This document shows, one piece after another, positions 26,906 to 34,959 of a DNA stretch of 64,000 bases. The stretch is from contig NZ_CP031416.1 of the NCBI RefSeq assembly GCF_003367375.1, positions 3,293,501-3,357,500 of the forward strand, written 5' to 3'. How positions within the stretch are numbered: position 1 is the stretch's first letter; each line of letters starts with the position of its first letter. Under the pieces are notes generated by a model. That model saw only the letters and a list, made by a program, of their open reading frames with translations. It was not told the origin of the DNA and searched no databases. The translations under genes were made by a program, and so were the position numbers. The DNA is from Gallaecimonas mangrovi (GTDB taxonomy: Bacteria; Pseudomonadota; Gammaproteobacteria; Enterobacterales; Gallaecimonadaceae).

Positions 26906-29900
26906 CTACAAGGTTCTGGGTAACTGGAAGCTTTCCAGCATTTTGCTGTTAAAAGGCTGCTTGACCGAGTTGGTAACCAACTCCAGCTTGGCCTGATATT
27001 CGCCAAGATTGATTTCCACCAGTTCATGACGGTCTTGGGTGGAAAGCCGCGCCGACTCTTGCAGCAGTTTAAAGATGGCCCAAGGTCCTTGATAACTGGC
27101 CGCAAGCGGCGAGGATTTACCGGTTGGGGTAAACACCACACGGGTTTCTTGGGCACCGGTGCGCTCTGGCCAGTTAAAGCTGACAAAACGTGGCGGATCG
27201 TGGCGGTAAACTAAGTCTTGGCCATCGATTTCCAGCATGAATTGGCTCACCCGTGAATCTAAGAACACCGGTTTCAAACTAAAGCCAAGCTTGGGTTGGT
27301 TGGTACCGCGCTGAAAGAAAATTTCGCGAATTTGCTGGGCTTTTTCAAACACCGCCAAGCTGCGCTGACTAATGCCAATATCTTTGGTCAGGGTCCAAGG
27401 CGTGCGCTGGGTATCCACGTATGGCTTGAGTTGCTGCTTAAAGAAGGTATCGAGGGTACCGCCATAGCCAAAGAAGCTGGCGAAATCTTGTAGCGCCACA
27501 TCAGAATCGGACTGCCGACGGAACGGGTACTTACCGGCAATGGCGCTGCGATAATCCCGGTACACACTGGAGCGCCAAATTTCGTTGATAGAACGGCTGG
27601 TGGATTGGCGCACCACTTTTTTCGCATCAACAATAAAGTCGCCCATCAAACCATCAAGCTGGTCGGTTTCGGCATCCGACAAGGTGGCATAAAAGTCTTT
27701 AAGGGCATCATCGAACTGGCCGCGATCAACAGTGGCAATGGCATGAGGCTGCGACAAGCCGCCCTGCTCTTCAAAATAGCGGGCAGTGACTTTGATGTCG
27801 CTTTGCATCTTGGCAACCATTTCCCCTGGCACCGCATTTAGCCGCTTAAAGGCGTCGTCTACCGGTGTGTCTTTGGGGGTATCTTGCGACATGGTTGAGG
27901 CCACCAAACCAGAAAGCTGGCGTTTACGTTCAGAAAGCCTGGCGTTAGCCGCATCTTTGGCTTGTTCTGCCGCCGCACCCAATTTGCTTTGCTCTTTCGG
28001 CACCGTTAAGTCAGTGTTTTTCTTAACCGCCGCCAGTAATCGGCTAACCGGTGCCTCGGGGCCGGAAAGCTGATTGGCAATACGGGCACCGTCGCGGGCG
28101 TTGTCAAAAGGCTTGATGCGCAAGTCTTTGAGGAACTCGTCCCAGGCATAAACGTAGTCGCGGAAATACCGCTCGGTGACGCCTTTTTGGATAGCCGCTT
28201 CATCCAAATGGCGAAAATCATTGTCTTTTTGGCCATAAACCCAGGAGTCTTCCACCAAGCGTTTAACGATTTTGTCTTTCTCTGGCAAGAAGACGCCGGT
28301 GTAACCATTACGGGTATAAAGTCCCGGGATGCCTTGTTCCAAATTGGTACCAGAGCGACGTTCAAAAACAGCGTCCGCCACCGAACCCAGCACCAGCGGC
28401 AAACGAAAATCCGGTAGCCGTGAACTTTGCGCGTCCAGCTTGATGCGATGATAAGCCCGCTCGGCTAGCGGCATAGCTGTGAGTTCTGCGCGCGCGTTGG
28501 CTACCAACTGGTTATCCAGCGGCAGCGACTGGCCCAGGGCCAAAAGCCGGGTCAGGTGGTTATTAAGGGATTCGCGGGTTGCCCGGTTCACCTCGCCGGG
28601 TAGCTTGCGCTCAAGCATCAGTTCAAACCAGGCATGGACCTGGTCGGCGTCCAAATGCGAACGGTCGTGCAGCATCAGGTAGGTTTTAAGGGTCTCGTAG
28701 AGGTATTCGAGGTTATCGAGATGAGCACCAATTTCGCTTTCTAAACTGGACGTCAGGGCCGTGCCCAGGCGCATTTGCAATAAACGCCCGTAAGCCCCTT
28801 CAGCTGCCTGGCCCAGCATGTTCCCCTGAAACAGGCCAAGCTGCTGCGGCCCGCCAGACGGCATGGGTTTGCCTTCAACGCCCGGCATCGACGACACCGC
28901 CGTGAGCAGATCGTTAAGCTTGACCCAGTCTAGGTCTTTTTGCGCCAAGGTTGGCTTCAGCGTTTTTAGGGTTTTGTCATAACCGGCCACCAGCGAGCTG
29001 TTCCACTGATACGACAAATACCAGCTTACCCCCAGTGCCAGGGTGGCCAACGCAGCAGCGGCCAAGGCGCCACGCCGTACCCATACAAAGCGTTTTTCAT
29101 GGGCCACATCGGTGCTGGCAAGGTTATGTTCGGAAAAAATAATGTCTTCAAACAGCCGGCGCAAAAAGAAGCCATCGCGGGTATGGGCCGTTGCTGGCGA
29201 GGCGGCAGTTTTTAGCTTGAATTGGCTATCAACCAATTTAGAGACCTTGTCTTTCGCCTGGCCGCCCTGTTCAGACGACACCCAATAGATGCCGCGCAGC
29301 AATGGCACTTCTTCATAGGCAGAAGGAAAGAACACCTCTTTTAGCATGTCCCAAAGCGGTGCCTGCAATAGCGCCAGCTGCTTGGAAAATTGGTAAATGC
29401 GCCGCTGGGCATTGGGGTTGCGTTCCTGCTGCAAGCGGTGCAGGGCAAACTGGTCCACCCGGGCCAAGAGCGCATTAAATTCGTTTTCAAACACCTGCGG
29501 CAGGCTTTTAGGGTCACGTACCGACTGCAAGGCGAAGGTCATGCCGAAGACTTCTTCACGCTCTTTTTCTGAAAGCTGGGCAAAGATGTCGTTAAAGCCT
29601 TCCAGCAAATCAAACTTGGTCAGCAGCAGATAAACAGGGAACACCAGCCCCAAACGGTTTTTTAGCTCTTGCACCCGCTGCTTTAACGCCCGGGCATGAA
29701 GCATGCGCTCGGTAGGGGTTTGCTCTAAGAGATCGGCCACGCTAACCGACAGCAACACGCCGTTAATAGGCCGGCGCGGACGGTTTTTCTTTAAAAGCCC
29801 CAAAAACGAATTCCAACCGCGGGCATCGCGCTTGTCGGCACTATCTTGGGTGGTATAGCGGCCAGCGGTATCAATGATCACCGCTTTGTTGGTAAACCAC

Positions 29901-30424
29901 CAATCACAGTGACGAGTGCCGCCAACCCCTTTAACCGAATCAATCCCCATTTGTTCTTTAAGGGGAAACTCCAAGCCTGATGACAAAAGCGCTGTCGACT
30001 TACCGCAACCTGGGGCGCCAATGATCATGTACCAGGGCAGTTCGTAGACCGAGCGAAACCGCCCCGGCTTCCACTTTTTCACAAGCGCCAGCGCCTCACG
30101 CATTCTTTCGCGCAAGGTTTCCACTTCTTCTTTTAACAGCTCATCGTCGGTGTTAGCGCTGGTCAGCATTTCGCTGACCACCTGCTCGTTGGCCTTTTTC
30201 TCACGCTTGATGCGCAGCAGGTATAAGCCACCCCAAATCAGCACAATTAGCAGCAGAAAAATAACCCGCGCCGCCACCGACGCCAGCGGTTCCCAGCCGG
30301 CAATGGCAAGCAAGGGACCGCCAAACCAGATAATAAGCGCCAGTGCCAGCGCCCCCAGCACAATAATGGTGTAGCGAGATTTTAATACCGCGCCTAAGCG
30401 TGCCATCCATGTCATCACTTTCAT
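26906..30424 (-). CDS. tssM: T6SS membrane-complex protein TssM (IcmF)
   Basis: An 1172-aa IcmF-family protein. Two N-terminal membrane segments (about 18-42 and 52-71) precede a cytoplasmic GTPase-like domain with intact Walker A GAPGCGKS (136-143) and VIIDTAGRYTTQD. A third membrane segment lies at about 452-471 (ALAAAALATLALGVSWYLS), and the large periplasmic part ends in the TssJ-binding domain (GPWAIFKLL and nearby). It spans the envelope with TssL and TssJ. The intact P-loop suggests nucleotide binding, which not all TssM retain. It overlaps tssL by 4 bp. Confidence 0.97.
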   Translation of the reverse strand: MKVMTWMARLGAVLKSRYTIIVLGALALALIIWFGGPLLAIAGWEPLASVAARVIFLLLIVLIWGGLYLLRIKREKKANEQVVSEMLTSANTDDELLKEEVETLRERMREALALVKKWKPGRFRSVYELPWYMIIGAPGCGKSTALLSSGLEFPLKEQMGIDSVKGVGGTRHCDWWFTNKAVIIDTAGRYTTQDSADKRDARGWNSFLGLLKKNRPRRPINGVLLSVSVADLLEQTPTERMLHARALKQRVQELKNRLGLVFPVYLLLTKFDLLEGFNDIFAQLSEKEREEVFGMTFALQSVRDPKSLPQVFENEFNALLARVDQFALHRLQQERNPNAQRRIYQFSKQLALLQAPLWDMLKEVFFPSAYEEVPLLRGIYWVSSEQGGQAKDKVSKLVDSQFKLKTAASPATAHTRDGFFLRRLFEDIIFSEHNLASTDVAHEKRFVWVRRGALAAAALATLALGVSWYLSYQWNSSLVAGYDKTLKTLKPTLAQKDLDWVKLNDLLTAVSSMPGVEGKPMPSGGPQQLGLFQGNMLGQAAEGAYGRLLQMRLGTALTSSLESEIGAHLDNLEYLYETLKTYLMLHDRSHLDADQVHAWFELMLERKLPGEVNRATRESLNNHLTRLLALGQSLPLDNQLVANARAELTAMPLAERAYHRIKLDAQSSRLPDFRLPLVLGSVADAVFERRSGTNLEQGIPGLYTRNGYTGVFLPEKDKIVKRLVEDSWVYGQKDNDFRHLDEAAIQKGVTERYFRDYVYAWDEFLKDLRIKPFDNARDGARIANQLSGPEAPVSRLLAAVKKNTDLTVPKEQSKLGAAAEQAKDAANARLSERKRQLSGLVASTMSQDTPKDTPVDDAFKRLNAVPGEMVAKMQSDIKVTARYFEEQGGLSQPHAIATVDRGQFDDALKDFYATLSDAETDQLDGLMGDFIVDAKKVVRQSTSRSINEIWRSSVYRDYRSAIAGKYPFRRQSDSDVALQDFASFFGYGGTLDTFFKQQLKPYVDTQRTPWTLTKDIGISQRSLAVFEKAQQIREIFFQRGTNQPKLGFSLKPVFLDSRVSQFMLEIDGQDLVYRHDPPRFVSFNWPERTGAQETRVVFTPTGKSSPLAASYQGPWAIFKLLQESARLSTQDRHELVEINLGEYQAKLELVTNSVKQPFNSKMLESFQLPRTL

Positions 30425-31731
30425 TTGCCCGCCTCAGCAATCAAATCAATTTCTACCCGGCGATTAAGCGCGCGGTGAGCGGCGCTATCGTTGGCCACCA
30501 AGGGTTCGGCAGCGCCGCGCCCTTCCGGCCAAAGCCGGCCATCGAGTTTGCCGCCATGGGCCAGCACATCGGCCACGGCGTTCGCTCTGGCCAAAGACAA
30601 GTGCCAGTTAGACGGGTATTTGCTGGTAAAAATGGGCTGGTCGTCGGTGTGGCCAGTAATGAGAATTTTGCCGTGGGTTGATTCCAGAGCCCTGGCGATT
30701 TTATCAAGCACTGGCGTCATGGCCTGGCGCACTGTGGCAGAGCCGGAATCGAACAAGGCCTCGTTACCGATACGCATACGAATGCGATCAGGCAGATACA
30801 CCATGGACAGCATGCCCTTGGCAATTTCGGTTTGCAGAATTTGCCGCAGGTATTTGGCGTCAGGCGAATCTTTAAGATCGCCCTGGCCGGTGGCTGCTAC
30901 CGGTTTTGAATCAATGGCCACCCGCGCCATATCAAGAAATACGGGCTGGGCTTTATGGTTAATTTGGTAGGCAAAAAACATATAAAGCAGCAACAGCAAC
31001 ACGCCGCAAAAGGCAAAAGCGACCCACAGCGGGAAACGCTGGGCTAACTCATTCCCTGGTACTAGCTTTTGTTCCCAGCCACCTTCAAAGGGGGTAGCAA
31101 AGCGGCCCTTTTCACCACAAATTTGCTGATAAATACGGTCTTTTAAGCCATCTAGGGCTTCCTGCCCTAGATTCTCAACCCGGTATTTACCTTTAAAACC
31201 CAAGCTCAAACACAGGAACTGTAAGGTCAGCAGCGGTATGTCACCGGTGCGCTGCGCTTTTTCCACCAGTTCAAAAAAGTGAATACCGGCCAGGGTTTCT
31301 GAATGAAATTCCGACAACAAGGAGCTGGCCGCCCACTGGCCACTGCCACCCCAGGGACTGTTAAGCACGATTTCGTCTAACAACGCACACAAGCAGTAAG
31401 ACGCCATATTGATGGTGTCGGCAGGCTGTTGCTGGCTTTGCAGGCTCCGCTGGTATTCGCGGATAAGGTCCATGCACTGGCGCTTTAGGGTGCTGATGTC
31501 GTCAACGCTGCTGGCCTGAGCCAGGCGGTTGGCCAGCGACAAAATCTTCGATGCGTCGTCAACCAGCGGCTCTAAGTGGGTTGTCGGCAACCGAAAACGG
31601 CCACGTTGAAAGTCGTCACTGACCGAGGCCAGGGCGGTTTTATCATCATGTTGGTTGTCAGGCGCTGGCGCAGGTCGCGACACTGCCTGGCGCGCGCCTG
31701 GGCGCGGCTTGATAATAGTGCTGTCGTTCAT
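30421..31731 (-). CDS. tssL: T6SS membrane protein TssL with OmpA-like domain
   Basis: A 436-aa protein. The cytoplasmic DotU/TssL domain (about 50-215; ASYCLCALLDEIVLNSPWG, then GDIPLLTLQFLCLSLGFKGKYR) is followed by one membrane segment at 233-255. A periplasmic OmpA-family peptidoglycan-binding domain (about 320-436; ILITGHTDD, SLARANAVADVL, GRGAAEPL, NRRVEIDL) closes it. The attached OmpA domain anchors the membrane complex to the cell wall in cis, so no separate TagL is needed. ATG at 31731 is chosen over an upstream GTG because AGGGA is seven bases before it. Confidence 0.95.
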   Translation of the reverse strand: MNDSTIIKPRPGARQAVSRPAPAPDNQHDDKTALASVSDDFQRGRFRLPTTHLEPLVDDASKILSLANRLAQASSVDDISTLKRQCMDLIREYQRSLQSQQQPADTINMASYCLCALLDEIVLNSPWGGSGQWAASSLLSEFHSETLAGIHFFELVEKAQRTGDIPLLTLQFLCLSLGFKGKYRVENLGQEALDGLKDRIYQQICGEKGRFATPFEGGWEQKLVPGNELAQRFPLWVAFAFCGVLLLLLYMFFAYQINHKAQPVFLDMARVAIDSKPVAATGQGDLKDSPDAKYLRQILQTEIAKGMLSMVYLPDRIRMRIGNEALFDSGSATVRQAMTPVLDKIARALESTHGKILITGHTDDQPIFTSKYPSNWHLSLARANAVADVLAHGGKLDGRLWPEGRGAAEPLVANDSAAHRALNRRVEIDLIAEAGK

Positions 31732-31755
31732 ACTCACATCCCTGTGGGTGCTGAT

Positions 31756-33078
31756 TTACTGCCTGATAGCCCAAAGTTCCAAGGCTAAGCCGGGGTAATT
31801 GCCCGACATATGCAAAGCCAGGCCACCACTTTGTTTAAGCTGCTGCCAGCGCTCCGACTGGCTGTCTAACAAGAAGTAGTGATAACCGGCGTGATAAGGG
31901 ATCTGCCGTGGCGCCACCGGCAAGGCACTGACACCAATGCCCGGCAAGTGGTTGTTCACCAGATCCCGTATGTGTTCCACCGGCCCCAGCTTGATTTGCG
32001 TGGGCAGGCGGCGGCGAATGTCTTCGGTGCTAAGATCAGCCTTAACGGCCAACACCAGTTGCGCACTGCTGAGCATTGACTTGTCGGTAAGCGGCGCCAC
32101 CTTGATACCGAACTGCGCCTCTTCGAGTTTCAGCGCCACGGCAGTTTGTTCCAGCACCGTTGACAGCGACTGGCTTAGCACCGCCATCAAATCGCCGAAG
32201 GTTTCGGTTAAACGGTCATGCTGGTAGGCCGGAAGTGGCGGTGGCCGCTTTTCGGCACGGGTAAAGGTGGCCATTTCACCGGCTAATGTCACCAGTAACC
32301 CGTAAAGCCGTTCCGGGTGCACTTTCGGGCTGTCTTTGAGGTGCTCAAGGTTAGGCTGCCAGCGGTTAAGGGCCTGCAGCATTAATACGTCCAGCAAGGT
32401 GGTGGACTGCTCGGCCCCTTTTTGCATGCGCATAGCCAAGGCTTGGGCACGTTGCTTAACCATGGCCAGCACTTCTCGCAGCAACGACGCCAGCGGCGTA
32501 ACAGCGTTAATGTCCAGACAAGGGGCCATATAACTGCGGTCGAGTTTGACCTCTTTTTCGTTAAGCACTTCCACAATGCGCGCCAGCGGCAAGGTGGCAA
32601 AACCGGCCATGTCTTCTCGTTCCAGCTTTAGGCTGGGGTTGAGGTAGGCAAGGCTTAAGTCTTCTTCGTCGCCGTCATCTAAGGATTCGTCTAATACCTT
32701 GGTATCACGCATCACAAAACGGCCAATGTGATGAGAGCCTGCCGCCACAATGTTAGCGCCGGCGAGTTTTTCCAGCGGAATGGCCAGATAAACCAATTCA
32801 TCACGGCTGTCGGCGGGCACTTCCAGTACCAATTCGTCCTGTTGATCAAACTCAAAAGGTAAGCCGTCGGGGAACAGGCCTTCGGCCTTAATAACACTAA
32901 GTTGGCCTAACGGCAGCACTTGCTCGTCAAGTACCAGCTGATTAACCCCATAGCCAAAGGGATGAATGCGGCTATGGCGAAGCCTTGCGGCATGATAATG
33001 AAATCGGTCCTGTTGCTGGAAATGCTGCGGGCGTAGCAGCATGCCTTCAGACCAGGCGACTTTAGCCAAACGTTCCAT
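31756..33078 (-). CDS. tssK: T6SS baseplate-membrane connector TssK
   Basis: A 440-aa protein of standard TssK length. It opens MERLAKVAWSEGMLLRPQHFQQQDRF, the near-invariant TssK start, with the RIVEVLNEKEVKLDRSYMAPCLDI block and a C-terminal YFLLDSQSERWQQLKQSGGLALHMSG end. It trimerises and links the baseplate to TssL/TssM. It lies 11 bp after tssJ and 24 bp before tssL in one operon. Confidence 0.96.
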   Translation of the reverse strand: MERLAKVAWSEGMLLRPQHFQQQDRFHYHAARLRHSRIHPFGYGVNQLVLDEQVLPLGQLSVIKAEGLFPDGLPFEFDQQDELVLEVPADSRDELVYLAIPLEKLAGANIVAAGSHHIGRFVMRDTKVLDESLDDGDEEDLSLAYLNPSLKLEREDMAGFATLPLARIVEVLNEKEVKLDRSYMAPCLDINAVTPLASLLREVLAMVKQRAQALAMRMQKGAEQSTTLLDVLMLQALNRWQPNLEHLKDSPKVHPERLYGLLVTLAGEMATFTRAEKRPPPLPAYQHDRLTETFGDLMAVLSQSLSTVLEQTAVALKLEEAQFGIKVAPLTDKSMLSSAQLVLAVKADLSTEDIRRRLPTQIKLGPVEHIRDLVNNHLPGIGVSALPVAPRQIPYHAGYHYFLLDSQSERWQQLKQSGGLALHMSGNYPGLALELWAIRQ

Positions 33079-33089
33079 GTTGCCTCTCG

Positions 33090-33554
33090 TTATCCTTTGG
33101 CACTTACTGCCAGGGCATCCAGTTTCAAAGAAAAATCGTCATAACCGGTAGGGTCGGCGTTCAGTACCAACCGCCATTGGGCGTTTTCAATGTCGCGATA
33201 CGCCACCACCACGCCGATATAGCGGGTGTGCTTATTCAAGCGCAGCTTTATGTCGCGCTTTTCTCCGGGTTGCAGCTCGTAGTCTTCCACCTTGACCAAT
33301 TCCTTGCCCAAGGTGGCTGACGCATCGCCATAGAGGTTGAAAAAGTCGCTGGCATCAAAGGCACTGCGACCATTGAGCTGATAAAGCTTCACCACCACCG
33401 GTGAAGGGCGGCCGGTGTAATCGGGGTTTAAACCGGCAACCGCTTTGATATTCAAATCGGTACTGGGTTCATATACGGCATTGGCTACAACACAACCTGC
33501 CAGTAACACCAGCACTGCCGACATCAGCGTGGAACGCAGCCACTTGGCAACCAT
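33090..33554 (-). CDS. tssJ: T6SS outer-membrane lipoprotein TssJ
   Basis: A 154-aa lipoprotein: a short basic start, hydrophobic segment and lipobox LLAGC with the acylated Cys at about residue 21, then a small beta-sandwich (SPVVVKLYQLNGRSAFDASDFFNLY is the characteristic TssJ stretch). It is attached to the outer membrane and holds TssM. ATG at 33554 is preferred because AGGAG is eight bases before it; a GTG at 33563 would sit directly on that site. The gene follows tagH by 5 bp. Confidence 0.93.
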   Translation of the reverse strand: MVAKWLRSTLMSAVLVLLAGCVVANAVYEPSTDLNIKAVAGLNPDYTGRPSPVVVKLYQLNGRSAFDASDFFNLYGDASATLGKELVKVEDYELQPGEKRDIKLRLNKHTRYIGVVVAYRDIENAQWRLVLNADPTGYDDFSLKLDALAVSAKG

Positions 33555-33559
33555 CAATG

Positions 33560-34726
33560 TCACTCCTGTTTTAGATTCCGAATCGCGTTTTCATAAGCAT
33601 CCACGAACAGGTCAGAGCGCATCATGCGGTCGCTGTCGCCGTATTCGTGTTTAAGGTGCTGTTGCTGGCGCTGCCAGCGCTCAAAAGCCCGGGCCTTGCC
33701 CAGCACCGGCATTTTGTCCAAGGCGCTGTCTTCCACGGCGGCATCTGTATCCAATAGCGAGGTCACTACCTGCTCGACCGCTGCCATCAGCGCTTGTTCG
33801 TGATGGCGAATGTCAGCAAAGGCTTCTTCCACCGCGTCTTGTGGCCCCAAAAAGGAGTTGTGGCGGCGCAGCACTAACGACTCCAGCGCGTCTTGGGCAC
33901 TGGCCGAAAATTTCAGAGGGTTGTTTTCCTGGCGGCGAAAGGTAGTTTGCTGCACCCGCAGTTTTTGTTTTTGCTCAGCGCGCATGTGCAGCAGATCCAA
34001 CAGCCTTTCCAGGGTGATGCGCGTTAAGTTGCCAAGCTCGCGCATCAGGGCGGCATCCGGGGTTTTATCGGCAAAATGCTTTTGCATCCCCAAGCCTTCA
34101 AAAAGTGCCTCAATAAGCTCGGGTTTTGCCGTAGGCACCGGCGCTTCGGTAGCGTCTTCCTCACTGGGTGCCTTGCCCCAATTCCATTCGGTGGGAATAC
34201 CAGAGGCAGCGCCTGCTTTGGGTAGCTCTACATGGCTGTCGGTAGCCGATGGCTCTGCCAGTGAGGAAGCTAACGACGAGAACCCCAAACTGGGCTCGGG
34301 CGATGGGGCAGATGCTTCTTCAAAAAGCGGTTCAGACTTAAATTCAGCTTCTTCTGAAACAGCCTCAGCTGAATTTATTGAATTATTTTTTTCTTCAATA
34401 ACTTGGCTAACCATTTTAACGGCAATCTCGTAATCGCCAATTCTAAGCACATCACCGTCGCTTAATTTAGATTGATTCTCTTTGCCTAAAGGTTGGCTGG
34501 AATTATTAATAAAGACACCGTTGGTAGAAATATCTTTCAACCAGTAAGCATCTTCTTTTTTTAATATTTCCGCATGCTTAGATGAGATAACCCGGTCGGG
34601 ATCGGGAAGCTGCCAATCGCATTGCTCAGACCTTCCAAGCAATTGATTTTGCTTTGAAAACCGTACAACAGACTGAATAGAGGGAGACAGCCTGTGGTAG
34701 CTTGTGATTTCAAGCTCCAATTCCAT
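33560..34726 (-). CDS. FHA-domain T6SS regulator (TagH/Fha1-like)
   Basis: A 388-aa protein. An N-terminal FHA domain (about 20-95) has the phosphothreonine-binding residues: LLGRSEQCDWQL, SSKHAEI and STNGVFINN. An acidic, Ser/Pro/Ala-rich linker follows (about 110-190), then a helical C-terminal domain (about 200-388) of the T6SS FHA family. In the Rhizobium imp system the equivalent is ImpI, and in P. aeruginosa Fha1 is phosphorylated by PpkA to switch secretion on. The first third of the gene is AT-richer than the rest. It is the first gene of the long minus-strand T6SS operon. Confidence 0.9.
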   Translation of the reverse strand: MELELEITSYHRLSPSIQSVVRFSKQNQLLGRSEQCDWQLPDPDRVISSKHAEILKKEDAYWLKDISTNGVFINNSSQPLGKENQSKLSDGDVLRIGDYEIAVKMVSQVIEEKNNSINSAEAVSEEAEFKSEPLFEEASAPSPEPSLGFSSLASSLAEPSATDSHVELPKAGAASGIPTEWNWGKAPSEEDATEAPVPTAKPELIEALFEGLGMQKHFADKTPDAALMRELGNLTRITLERLLDLLHMRAEQKQKLRVQQTTFRRQENNPLKFSASAQDALESLVLRRHNSFLGPQDAVEEAFADIRHHEQALMAAVEQVVTSLLDTDAAVEDSALDKMPVLGKARAFERWQRQQQHLKHEYGDSDRMMRSDLFVDAYENAIRNLKQE

Positions 34727-34880
34727 GGCACTTTACCTTTCCTTGATTATGTTCTTGCCTAATTGCCTTCCTTCCCGAAAGACATGGGCTAAAGATTACG
34801 AATCAACCTTATGGGTGTCAACGAAATCTATTTTATGTTTAGCTTAACTTTATAGAAAATAAATTTACCGTTATAGTACA

Positions 34881-34908
34881 GTTCAGGTTAAAAGTTCAGG
34901 ATGTGAAC
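34881..34908. promoter_or_regulatory. Repeat cluster in divergent tagH/ppkA promoter region
   Basis: The 233-bp AT-rich divergent gap holds GTTCAGG twice in direct orientation (34881-34887 and 34894-34900, 13 bp apart). The second copy also forms a dyad GTTCA-N5-TGAAC (34894-34908). A TATAGT hexamer at 34872-34877 could be a -10 for ppkA. The arrangement looks like a regulator site controlling one or both T6SS promoters, but no specific regulator can be named. Confidence 0.35.
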
Positions 34909-34959
34909 TTACACCTTAAAACCCCACCATTTAATGGATGAAACAAAGGACGTTTCAGC

